DNA from: Elusimicrobiota bacterium
GTDB taxonomy: Bacteria; Elusimicrobiota; Elusimicrobia; UBA1565; UBA9628
DNA: 6,310 nucleotides
Direction: 5' to 3'
NCBI GenBank assembly: GCA_028717865.1
Contig: JAQUMZ010000166.1
Location: forward strand, 1-6,310
Part shown: one piece after another, positions 1-6,231 of the stretch
Position numbering within the stretch: position 1 is the first letter of the stretch
Layout of the letters: each line of letters starts with the position of its first letter
Notes under the pieces: generated by a model
Told to the model about the DNA's origin: nothing
The model's database searches: none
Seen by the model: only the letters and a program-made list of their open reading frames with translations
Translations under genes and position numbers: made by a program

Positions 1-1
1 A

Positions 2-133
2 TTTTCCAAGATACCCACCGTAACCATCGAGATGGTCATGCAGACCGACAAGCGCGACGCGGAATTCATCAAGGACGAGCGCGGCCAGCAAAAAATGGCC
101 GAAGCCATAGCCGACGGCCTGCTGGCTTACTAA
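2..133 (+). CDS. C-terminal end of a probable N-acetylmuramoyl-L-alanine amidase (Amidase_3 type), partial
   Basis: The frame is open from the left edge of the window to a TAA at 131-133, giving 43 residues of a C-terminus. The pattern is a hydrophobic strand with IPTVTIEM, then an Asp/Glu-rich stretch (QTDKRDAEFIKDE), then a closing amphipathic helix (QQKMAEAIADGLLAY). This matches the end of zinc-dependent Amidase_3 cell-wall amidases, where a strand carrying the catalytic Glu (typically V-x-VE-x-GF-x-S/T-N) is followed by an acidic segment and a final helix of the form 'QQKIAEAIAEGI'. The Glu in TIEM would be the catalytic one. These enzymes cut the bond between N-acetylmuramate and L-alanine of peptidoglycan, in the periplasm. 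The match rests on only 43 residues, and VMQTDKRD in place of the usual GF-x-SN is not perfect, so another alpha/beta hydrolase is possible. Confidence 0.6.
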   Translation, partial: FSKIPTVTIEMVMQTDKRDAEFIKDERGQQKMAEAIADGLLAY

Positions 134-206
134 ACCTTTCTGCCTACCTCTTCGGCGGTCCTTTGCCCCTGGAGCCCGGCTCCGGCCCGGGCTATCCTGC
201 CGGCTG

Positions 207-1569
207 ATGAGGGCAAGAGGGCTTTGCGCCCTTGCCTGCGCCGTCGTTGGCCTGGCCGGCCGCTGCCTCGGAGCGGCGGGGCCGGCGCGCTTGCGCGCGG
301 GCCCCGCGGGGGAAAGCGGCCGGATTCTTCCGGTTCCGCTCTTGGATTTATCGGGCTGGGCGCGGTCCGCCTTGCGGCCGGCGCTCGCGCCGGGGCTGGC
401 CGTAGCGCCGCCCGCGCCCGGGGCGGCGGCAAGCGCGGTTTTGGGGCGCCTGCTAGCTCAGCCGCCCCTGGCCGCGCCGGCGGGTTCGGAGGCGTCCCCT
501 CCGCAGCGGGACTTGGCCGCCGTGGAGCTATCCGCCTTCCTGTCCGATTCCGTGAACGACGGCTCGCGGTCGTTCGGCGACGTCGGCCTGCGCGGAAAGC
601 CGATCCACCGCCTCTTCGGGGCGGGCGGCCGGGTCTTCGCGTTCGTCACCCCCATCACCGGCCGGGCCAAGAAAGGATTCTACGTGCACGATCGCGGGAG
701 TTGGAAGCTCCTGTCGAAAGAGATATCCGCCGCTCATGGAGTCCAGGAATTCGAGGCGGAGACGGCGGACGCATATACGAGGTCGAAGGCGACCGGCTGA
801 AGGTCGTGGCGCGCGGTCCGGCCGTCAGAACGGCACCGGTGCGCTTCCAGGGCAAGACCTATCTGGCCGTGCCCTGGAATGGCCTCTACGAGAGCGTCGC
901 GCAAGGGGAGTGGGAACGGGTTCGCGAGGGGAACGTCGAATCGCTGGCTCTGTTCAACGGGACTCTCCATGCCGGGACGAGCCGGGGGCTCTACCGGAAG
1001 CAGGACGGGCGCTGGGAGCCGGTTCTGGCGGGGAACTTCAGCCGGATCATCGCGCGCGAGGGCAGGCTGTTCGTCCAGGCGCTGGAGGCCAGCCCCGCGA
1101 AGTACAAGCTCTATTCCGTGGCCGCGAGCGGAGAATCCAAGCTCGAGTACGCGGACAAAGACATGATTTCCATATTCAAGCTCGGCGAGAGCGTGTCCCT
1201 CAATGACGGAAAAAACGACTTGTACGAGCTTAAGAACGGAAGGCGGGTCAAGGGGCGCGGCGTCTCGGGAGTGTATAACTCATTCCAGTACGGAGACGAG
1301 TCCTATCTGTCGACCTATGCGGGCCTGCGCCAGCGGCGGGGGCGCGGGCCCTGGCGGCCCATCCCCGTCATCGTGCGCGAGTTCGAAGGCATGGTCGAGT
1401 ACGAGGACAGACGTCTCATCGCGACGGGCTCTACGAGATAAAGGACGGCCGCGGGACCAGGCTCCTTGACGGGCATGTCCATGGCCTGGCTTCCCAGGAC
1501 GGCCGCCTCTACCTGGGGACCTGGACCGGCGTCCTTTTCAGCGGCTTGGCGGGCGGCTCGCGGCGCTGA
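207..1569 (+). pseudogene. Secreted beta-propeller-like protein, reading frame broken by two apparent single-base losses
   Basis: Three consecutive frames make one protein: 207 to about 760, about 761 to about 1425, and 1426 to the TGA at 1567-1569. Adding one base at each junction gives about 454 residues. The N-terminus (RGLCALACAVVGLAG) looks like a signal peptide, followed by about 70 Ala/Pro-rich residues. The rest consists of repeats of the type 'hydrophobic-x-G-x-L-x-A-G-T-x-x-GLY...DG-x-W-x-x-V': ESLALFNGTLHAGTSRGLYR, DGRWEPVLAGNFSRII, GNDLYEL-like units, and after the second break GLYEIKDGRG, then DGRLYLGTWTGVLFSG. This periodicity is typical of beta-propeller blades in extracytoplasmic proteins; the ligand is unknown. 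No Shine-Dalgarno precedes ATG 207, so the start is uncertain. In the first junction DAYT of frame one gives way to GGRIYEVEGDRLKVV of the next; in the second RLIATG continues as LYEIKDG. Sequence quality elsewhere is clean, so this is either a young pseudogene or two indel errors in the assembly. Confidence 0.72.
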
Positions 1570-3778
1570 GGCCGGCGCCGCGCCTGACGTTCAAATAGGT
1601 CCAGCCTGCGGCGAGCGCGAGCGGAAAGACCCCGAGTGCGATGAAAATCAAATCCGCGGGCAGGCGGGCCCATTCGATCAAGTTCATGAGCGGCTGGCGC
1701 AGGAACTCGGGGCTGCGGGCGTGCCAATAGCCGTTCCGGATCGCGTCGAGCAGCTGCCAGGCGCCTCCCGGGAAGAGGTTCGAGGCGACCATGAGCGCCA
1801 GGCCCGAGTTCAGCCCCCAGAAGGATACGCGGACGCATTTTTCCGGGAAGACCCATTGTTCCGGGGTCGAGACCTGGCGCAGCGCGAAGACCATGAGCGC
1901 GACGGCGAGCATGCCGAAGACCCCCATCATCGCGGCGTGGCCGTGGTTGGGAGTCAGCATGGTGCCGACCTCGAAATAGCTGACTATGGGCAGATTGATC
2001 AAGAATCCGAAGACGCCGGCGCCCACGAAATTCCAGAAGCCGACGGCCATCAGGAAATAGAACGTCCACTTGTGGGGCACCGCGACCGGCCGGCCGCGGT
2101 CCGCGCGGATTCCGCGCGTGACCTGGATGAAATCCCAGGCGTCCAGGGTAAGCAGGGTCAGCGGGACCACCTCCATCGCCGAGAACATGGCCGCCAGGGC
2201 CAGCGTGGCGCTGGATTGCCCCGTCCAGTACCAATGGTGGCCGGTGCCCACGATCCCGCTTCCTAAATAAAGGATCGCGTCGAGATATACGACGCGCGCG
2301 GCGGTCAGGTGCGAGACTAGGCCCAACTCGTAGAAGATGGAGGCCACCATCACGGTGGCGAAGAGCTCGAAGAATCCCTCCACCCAGAGATGAATGATCC
2401 AGAAGCGCCAGGTCTCGACCACCGCGAAATTGGTGACGCTGCCGAAGAACATGGCGGGCAGGTAGAACAGCGGAATCGCGGCCGCCGAATATAAAAACAG
2501 CGCGGAGATCTCTCCGCGTTCCGGATGATTCCGCGAGGGCGCTACGCCGCGCAAGAGCAGCGCGACCCAAAACGCCAGGGCCGCCGCCAGCAGGATCTGC
2601 CAGGCGCGGCCCAAATCGAGGTATTCCCACCCCTGGTGGCCGAACCAGAACCACAGCCGGCCCAGGCGCTGTTCGAGGCCGAGCCTCTCTCCCAGCAAGC
2701 TGCCGACGGCCACGCAGACCAGGGCTCCGAAAAGAAAATTGACCGCCCGGACCTGGCCCGGCGGGTCGTGCTCGCCCAGCGCGGGGGCGAGGAACAAGCC
2801 TCCCCCGACGTAGGCCGTGGCTATCCAGATGACGGCCAATTGCAGATGCCAGGTGCGCGCGAGCTGGCTCGGCAGCCAGCGCGACAGGTCCAGTCCGAAA
2901 AAATTCCCGGGGTCGGCGCGGAAATGGGCCGTGACGCCGCCGACCAGCGCCTGGGCCAGGAAAAGCAGCGCCACGACCGCGAAATACTTGATCGTCGCCC
3001 TTTGGCTTTCGGTCGCGGTCCCGGGCGCGATTCGGGGGTGAATTTCCTCCGCCCCGCCGATCCAGCCCAGATAATTGAATTTGCCGAAGGCGAACAGCAC
3101 CAGGGCGGTCGCGGCCAGAAGCGGGATGAGGCTCAGCGCGCTCCAGAAGAACGCGTCGCCGGTCGGCACGTTGCCGGCCGCCGGATCGTAGGGGAAATTG
3201 TTCGTGTAGGAATAGGCCCGGCCCGGCCGGGCCGCGGCCGAGGCCCAGGCCGTCCAGGCGAAGAAGGCGGTGAGCCGCCGGATATCCGTTTCATCCCGGA
3301 TGAATTTGGCGGGCAGGCCGGCGCTTTGCGCGGGCCGGGAGAAGTAATCCCGCCACACGCCTATTTGCTCTTGGTAGGAGCGGGTTTCGGGCGCCGTGAA
3401 GGCCAATATCCGCGTGGCCGGATCGTAGCGGTTCGCCTTGAGCGCCGCGCCGGCGTCCAGGGCCAGACGATGGAGATACGCGGCGGAGAAATCCGGGCCC
3501 AAATACGCGCCGTGCCCCCAGACGGAGCCGTTTTCCATCAGGCCGTGCTTCAGGAAGACCCGCTGTCCCTCCCGGATATCTTCGCCGGTGAACACCGGTT
3601 CTCCCGAAGGCCCGAGCACCCGCTCGGGGATGGGCGGGGCGTTCCGGTAGGATTTCGCCGTCAAGCCGATCAGGATCGAGAATCCGAGGATCACGACCAG
3701 GATCGCGGAGTGCTTCCACCAAGGCGAAAGCCTCGCGCCCGGTCTCGTAGCGGCGGGTCCTTCCCCCGTGGGCTCCAT
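1538..3778 (-). CDS. norZ: Quinol-dependent nitric oxide reductase (qNor), complete
   Basis: Membrane enzyme that reduces two NO to N2O with electrons from quinol; a single-subunit member of the haem-copper oxidase superfamily. At 746 residues it has the family's usual length. After an N-terminal helix (about 24-41) comes the periplasmic cytochrome-c-like domain with the typical VWGHGAYLGPDFSA (87-100) and no CxxCH haem-c motif, which separates qNor from cNor. About 13 more helices follow. All metal ligands are visible: H311 (HLQLAV) and H614 for low-spin haem b, H612 (PNHGH) for haem b3, and H463, E467 (HLWVE), H514 and H515 (GTGHHWYW) for the non-haem iron. E536 (SAMEVVPL) is the conserved buried glutamate. 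Start: an in-frame TAG lies about 30 bases upstream and ATG 3778 is the only good candidate, yet no clear Shine-Dalgarno precedes it. A 45-bp gap separates it from the upstream membrane-protein gene, so co-transcription and perhaps translational coupling are inferred. Its 3' end overlaps the convergent propeller gene by 32 bp. Often named norB in databases. Confidence 0.96.
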   Translation of the reverse strand: MEPTGEGPAATRPGARLSPWWKHSAILVVILGFSILIGLTAKSYRNAPPIPERVLGPSGEPVFTGEDIREGQRVFLKHGLMENGSVWGHGAYLGPDFSAAYLHRLALDAGAALKANRYDPATRILAFTAPETRSYQEQIGVWRDYFSRPAQSAGLPAKFIRDETDIRRLTAFFAWTAWASAAARPGRAYSYTNNFPYDPAAGNVPTGDAFFWSALSLIPLLAATALVLFAFGKFNYLGWIGGAEEIHPRIAPGTATESQRATIKYFAVVALLFLAQALVGGVTAHFRADPGNFFGLDLSRWLPSQLARTWHLQLAVIWIATAYVGGGLFLAPALGEHDPPGQVRAVNFLFGALVCVAVGSLLGERLGLEQRLGRLWFWFGHQGWEYLDLGRAWQILLAAALAFWVALLLRGVAPSRNHPERGEISALFLYSAAAIPLFYLPAMFFGSVTNFAVVETWRFWIIHLWVEGFFELFATVMVASIFYELGLVSHLTAARVVYLDAILYLGSGIVGTGHHWYWTGQSSATLALAAMFSAMEVVPLTLLTLDAWDFIQVTRGIRADRGRPVAVPHKWTFYFLMAVGFWNFVGAGVFGFLINLPIVSYFEVGTMLTPNHGHAAMMGVFGMLAVALMVFALRQVSTPEQWVFPEKCVRVSFWGLNSGLALMVASNLFPGGAWQLLDAIRNGYWHARSPEFLRQPLMNLIEWARLPADLIFIALGVFPLALAAGWTYLNVRRGAGLSAASRPPSR

Positions 3779-3823
3779 TCCGGAGGAGTCTACCCTGCGC
3801 AGGTCACGCTAAGGTCAAAGGCT

Positions 3824-4279
3824 TCAGGGATTTTCCTGGTTTTCCCGGGAACGCGCGTGCCGGGCGGCGCCGACTCCGGAGGGTTGGGGCTCGCGTGGCC
3901 CGGCGCTCTGGGGCCGCAACCGGGCGTAGGCGGCCTTGCCTCCGGAGAACGCCAAGGCGGCGGCGAAGATTACGAGCAGCATCCAGGCCGAGGCGACGAG
4001 CGCGCCCGTGACGGCCCGGAAGACCTCCAGCAGTATCTGGGCCGAGTTGATCGGCGGCCGGGCGGAGGCGAGCAGGGGCTCCATGTCGGTCAGCCGCAGT
4101 CCGCCCGTGAAGCCCACCACGAAGAGGGCGAATTTTGTGAACAGGGACCACGCGGCGGCGGTCTCGCCGGCGGCCAGGCGCGCGAGCACCCCATCCATCA
4201 GCGCCGAGAATATCCAGACCACGCACGCGGATACCGCGAGCGAGCTCAGGAATACGGAGATCAGCATGATTGTGTCCAT
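3824..4279 (-). CDS. Small three-helix membrane protein of unknown function, upstream of norZ
   Basis: 151 residues. I do not recognise the family. Three hydrophobic segments are visible: about 4-26 (MLISVFLSSLAVSACVVWIF part), 44-61 (FALFVVGFTGGL) and 88-111 (ALVASAWMLLVIFAAALAF). The loop between helices two and three (61-87) carries LTDMEPLLASARPPINSA. The C-terminal 40 residues are polar, rich in Arg, Pro and Gln, and probably cytoplasmic. The frame stays open far upstream, but the start is fixed by a strong AAGGAGG five bases before ATG 4279. No haem-binding or quinone-site motif stands out, and no Cys pair is present. It sits 45 bp upstream of norZ in the same direction, so it is probably the first gene of a two-gene operon. 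A role in assembly, stability or electron delivery for NorZ is inference only; it could also be unrelated to NO. Confidence 0.85.
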   Translation of the reverse strand: MDTIMLISVFLSSLAVSACVVWIFSALMDGVLARLAAGETAAAWSLFTKFALFVVGFTGGLRLTDMEPLLASARPPINSAQILLEVFRAVTGALVASAWMLLVIFAAALAFSGGKAAYARLRPQSAGPREPQPSGVGAARHARSRENQENP

Positions 4280-4284
4280 GGCAT

Positions 4285-4291
4285 CCTCCTT
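4285..4291 (-). promoter_or_regulatory. Strong Shine-Dalgarno setting the start of the small membrane protein
   Basis: On the minus strand the sequence reads AAGGAGG, five bases before ATG 4279. It picks this ATG out of a reading frame that otherwise stays open for more than 1.3 kb upstream on this strand. It is much stronger than anything before norZ, which suggests the small membrane protein is made efficiently and norZ may depend on coupling to it. Confidence 0.85.
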
Positions 4292-4302
4292 ACCCCGCCC
4301 AT

Positions 4303-4313
4303 CTTGACACAAG
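4303..4313. promoter_or_regulatory. Small palindrome CTTG-ACA-CAAG in the leader of the norZ operon
   Basis: CTTGACACAAG has complementary arms CTTG and CAAG around three bases. It lies 24-34 bases before the start codon of the first gene of the norZ operon, just upstream of its ribosome-binding site. The TTG/CAA halves recall FNR/CRP-family sites, but those have eight bases between TTG and CAA and here there are three, so it does not fit that family. It may be chance or a small operator. Confidence 0.25.
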
Positions 4314-4338
4314 TCCGCGGGCGCGGCCATGGCGCGGA

Positions 4339-4379
4339 TGTAAATGTTGAGCGCAGCTTTTGCGACTTCAACCTTTACA
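4339..4379. repeat. 41-bp imperfect inverted repeat in the divergent intergenic region
   Basis: The left arm TGTAAATGTTGA (4339-4350) and right arm TCAACCTTTACA (4368-4379) are complementary at 11 of 12 positions. Inside, CGCA (4352-4355) and TGCG (4361-4364) pair around the five-base loop GCTTT, so as RNA it could fold into a hairpin with a small asymmetric internal loop. It lies between the divergent norZ operon (start 4279) and the barrel-protein gene (start 4436) and is markedly more AT-rich than its surroundings. That position and symmetry suit an operator bound by a dimeric regulator, or a leader hairpin. It does not match NorR, NsrR or FNR/DNR consensus sites as I know them. Confidence 0.6.
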
Positions 4380-4435
4380 AATCGCAAACGCGGCGCGCGC
4401 CCGCCGCGTTGTAGAATGCCGTGCGGTCGAAGCCG

Positions 4436-5659
4436 ATGCAAAAACCTTTGCTCATCGCCGGCTGGGCCTTGCTGGCGGCCGCCGCTCCCGTCGCGGCCCA
4501 GATCGATCCGTACCGGCGGCAACTGGTGCAGGCGGGCTATGACCAATCCTGGTCGGGCCCGGGGCCCACGGAGGCCTACCTTTTCTATTACTTCAACCTG
4601 CCGCGATTCCCCCGGCGCGGCCTGACCATGAGGCTGGCCGCGGCCCCGGTTTATATGGACGCGGAGCTGGGCGTCAAGGGCGCCTTGGGCCGCCGCGGCG
4701 ACGCCGGGATCGGCTTGGCCGGCGGCGGCTTCGCCGACAGCTACGCCGAGATCCGCGGCGGGCACTATTTTCGGGAGGAGTCCTTCATAGGCCATTCCGG
4801 CGCCCTGAGCCTGGCGCTTTATCCGAGGCTGGATCCGGATTGGCGCATGCCTTTGCACGGCGTGCTGCGTCTGTCGCGGCGCCTGGCCGTTTACGAGCGG
4901 CGCGGCGAGACCGCCCCGGATTTCAGCCTGCCTCCGGACCATGGGGAGACCCGCCTGCGCTCCGGACTGCGCCTGGGCGGCAGCCCGCCCCTGCTGCAGC
5001 CGCGGCGGGCCCTGGAGCTTTCCGTCTGGCACGAGGCGCTGCTGCGCGACCGCGAGGGGACGTATGGATTCTCGCAAGACCGCCGCCTGCGCCGATTCGT
5101 CCAGCTGCTTTGGACCCGCGCTGCGATCTCCTGGACCTTGGAGCGCGGCAGCCGCCTCAAGGCTTCCGCGGGGACGGGCCTGAGCCGCCTGGCCGACCGC
5201 CTGAGCGCCTTTCGCGTCGGGGGCATGCTGCCCTTCACGTCGGAGTCCCCGCTGGATTTGCCCGGCTACTACGGCGGCGAGCTTTCGGCGCGCCGCTACG
5301 CGCTCTTCAACGTCTCCTGGCAGAGACCGCTCGACGCGCGCCGCCGTTGGTCGGCGCGCGTATTCGCCGCCGCCGCCAACGTGACGTTCGCCGAGGGCCT
5401 GGGCCAGCCCAAACCATGGAATTCTGGCCTGGGCACGGGCCTGAGCCTCGCCTCTTCCCGGCGCATCCTGCTCGTGGACCTCGATTACGGCTACGGCGTG
5501 GACGCCCGGCGCTCCGGCGGCCGCGGGGCGCACGCCGTGGGGCTTATGCTGCAACTCGACGTCGAGGCCTGGAAGCGCATGCCGTCGCCGCGGCGGCCCG
5601 GGCCCTCGCCCAGCCGGCCGGAAGGGCTGGAATGGATGCTGCACAGGCTGGGCTTTTGA
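4436..5659 (+). CDS. Predicted outer-membrane beta-barrel protein, possibly Omp85/surface-antigen-like
   Basis: 407 residues. A clear signal peptide (MQKPLLIAGWALLAAAAPVAA, probable cleavage after residue 21, before QIDPY) is followed by alternating polar/hydrophobic strands with many aromatic residues and Gly-rich turns, as in an outer-membrane barrel. The segment around 264-298 (MLPFTSESPLDLPGYYGG, then YALFNVSWQRPL) resembles the 'GY...E..a..yal.n.eyr.Pl' part of the Omp85/bacterial surface antigen barrel. No POTRA domains are present and the protein is much shorter than BamA, so it would be a barrel-only relative or an unrelated barrel. The last predicted strand (HAVGLMLQLDVE, about 366-377) is followed by an unusual 30-residue Pro/Arg-rich tail ending in Phe. 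Start: ATG 4436 puts the signal peptide right at the N-terminus; GTG 4421 would add five residues. Neither has a good Shine-Dalgarno, and no convincing sigma-70 promoter is visible. Confidence 0.8.
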   Translation: MQKPLLIAGWALLAAAAPVAAQIDPYRRQLVQAGYDQSWSGPGPTEAYLFYYFNLPRFPRRGLTMRLAAAPVYMDAELGVKGALGRRGDAGIGLAGGGFADSYAEIRGGHYFREESFIGHSGALSLALYPRLDPDWRMPLHGVLRLSRRLAVYERRGETAPDFSLPPDHGETRLRSGLRLGGSPPLLQPRRALELSVWHEALLRDREGTYGFSQDRRLRRFVQLLWTRAAISWTLERGSRLKASAGTGLSRLADRLSAFRVGGMLPFTSESPLDLPGYYGGELSARRYALFNVSWQRPLDARRRWSARVFAAAANVTFAEGLGQPKPWNSGLGTGLSLASSRRILLVDLDYGYGVDARRSGGRGAHAVGLMLQLDVEAWKRMPSPRRPGPSPSRPEGLEWMLHRLGF

Positions 5660-5684
5660 CCGGGACGGGGGCGTCCTCCATGAT

Positions 5685-5716
5685 TTGACGTTGCCTTGAG
5701 CTCGCTCGGTTATGAT
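5685..5716 (+). promoter_or_regulatory. Possible promoter of the hsp20 operon
   Basis: TTGACG (5685-5690) and TATGAT (5711-5716) are each five of six matches to sigma-70 -35 and -10 elements and lie 36 bp before the hsp20 start codon. The 20-bp spacer is longer than the preferred 16-18, so the pairing is doubtful. CCTTGAG (5694-5700) resembles a sigma-32 -35 element, but no CCCCAT-like -10 follows. No CIRCE operator is present. Confidence 0.35.
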
Positions 5717-5722
5717 GGGCCG

Positions 5723-5746
5723 CGCGGCTGGTTGCCGCGGAGGTGA
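5723..5746 (+). promoter_or_regulatory. Hairpin abutting the hsp20 Shine-Dalgarno
   Basis: CGCGGC (5723-5728) and GCCGCG (5734-5739) form a perfect six-pair all-GC stem around the loop TGGTT. The stem's last G is the first base of the Shine-Dalgarno GGAGGTGA (5739-5746), which stands five bases before ATG 5752 and decides that start over the in-frame GTG at 5743. Most of the ribosome-binding site stays outside the stem, so it is not a classical RNA thermometer such as ROSE or fourU, though hairpins close to the ribosome-binding site are common in hsp20 leaders. Confidence 0.5.
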
Positions 5747-5751
5747 AAGTC

Positions 5752-6216
5752 ATGTTCGGCAAGGAATTGCTGCCGTGGCGGCGCGGCGAGAGCCCGTGGC
5801 GGCCGTTCGAGGAAATGCGGGGTTTGGCTCGGGCGTTCGAGCGCGCCTTGGCCGCGCCTGGGCCGGCGGCGGGCGCGGTCCGTGAGCTCGGGGCCTGGCC
5901 GCCGGAGTTCGACCTGCAGGATACACCCAAGGAATTCATCGTGTCCGTCAAGGTCCCCGGTGTCGCCAAGGAGGCCCTGCAAGTCGAGGTCGCCGGCGCG
6001 CGGCTGCGCATCCGCGCGCAGCAAGGCGGAGAAAGGGAGCTTAGGAAGCATGGCGGTCGCGGACGGGAACGTTATTTCGCTTCGTTCGCGCGTTCGCTGA
6101 ATCTGCCCGCGCCGGTCAAGCCCGACGAGACTAGGGCGACATGTCGGGACGGTGTGCTCGAGATACACCTGCCCAAGGCAAAGCCGACCGATGTGCGCCG
6201 GGTGGACATCCAATAA
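5752..6216 (+). CDS. hsp20: Small heat-shock protein, Hsp20/alpha-crystallin family
   Basis: 154 residues, the usual size for a bacterial small heat-shock protein: an ATP-independent cytoplasmic chaperone that holds unfolding proteins as large oligomers until Hsp70/ClpB refold them. The N-terminal 50 residues are variable and include WRPFEEMRGL. The alpha-crystallin domain runs from about 52 to 143: PEFDLQDTPKEFIVSVKVPG (51-70) is the family's opening ('D-x-x-E-x-x-x-x-x-x-x-x-x-PG'), RYFASFARSLNLP (107-119) is the mid-domain strand motif, and DGVLEIHLPK (133-142) is the diagnostic 'GVLxIxxPK' signature. The C-terminal VDI (151-153) is a possible I-x-I-type oligomerisation motif. A near-perfect Shine-Dalgarno, GGAGGTGA, fixes the start. 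The next gene begins 15 bp after the stop and also looks like an Hsp20, so the two are probably co-transcribed. The frame is intact. Confidence 0.95.
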   Translation: MFGKELLPWRRGESPWRPFEEMRGLARAFERALAAPGPAAGAVRELGAWPPEFDLQDTPKEFIVSVKVPGVAKEALQVEVAGARLRIRAQQGGERELRKHGGRGRERYFASFARSLNLPAPVKPDETRATCRDGVLEIHLPKAKPTDVRRVDIQ

Positions 6217-6223
6217 AAGGAGG
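6217..6223 (+). promoter_or_regulatory. Shine-Dalgarno of the second hsp20-like gene
   Basis: AAGGAGG begins on the base after the hsp20 stop codon and stands eight bases before ATG 6232. It is the main proof that the short open frame running off the window is a real gene. Confidence 0.85.
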
Positions 6224-6231
6224 AGACCTGT

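Noticed and set aside
171..192. Hairpin GGAG-CCCGG-CTCC plus the palindrome GCCCGGGC after the amidase stop, as a terminator
   Set aside because: No T-run follows, the stem is short, and such GC palindromes are expected by chance in DNA this GC-rich.
1509..2654. A 381-codon frame on - overlapping norZ in another frame
   Set aside because: The real norZ frame is unbroken through the region with all catalytic residues; this one is an alternative-frame shadow.
4304..4309. TTGACA as a -35 box on +
   Set aside because: No -10-like hexamer stands 15-19 bp downstream.
2525..4414. A 629-codon open frame on + opposite norZ and the small membrane gene
   Set aside because: It lies antisense to a confidently identified norZ; its composition (Gln/Gly/Arg/Glu-rich, no domain pattern) is that of a GC-rich shadow frame.
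4412..4417. TAGAAT as the -10 box of the barrel gene
   Set aside because: No -35 element lies at a workable distance (TTTACA at 4374-4379 is 32 bp away) and there is no proper extended -10.
4280..5644. Upstream extension of the small membrane protein's frame on -, antisense to the barrel gene
   Set aside because: The strong Shine-Dalgarno at 4285-4291 fixes the start at 4279, and the extension has low-complexity Gln/Ala/Arg-rich shadow composition.
5663..5676. GGACG-GGGG-CGTCC hairpin just after the barrel gene stop, as a terminator
   Set aside because: Only five pairs and no T-run; too weak to call.
4840..5688. A 282-codon frame on + within the barrel gene
   Set aside because: Arg/Ala/Pro-rich translation with no signal peptide or motif, inside a better supported gene in another frame.
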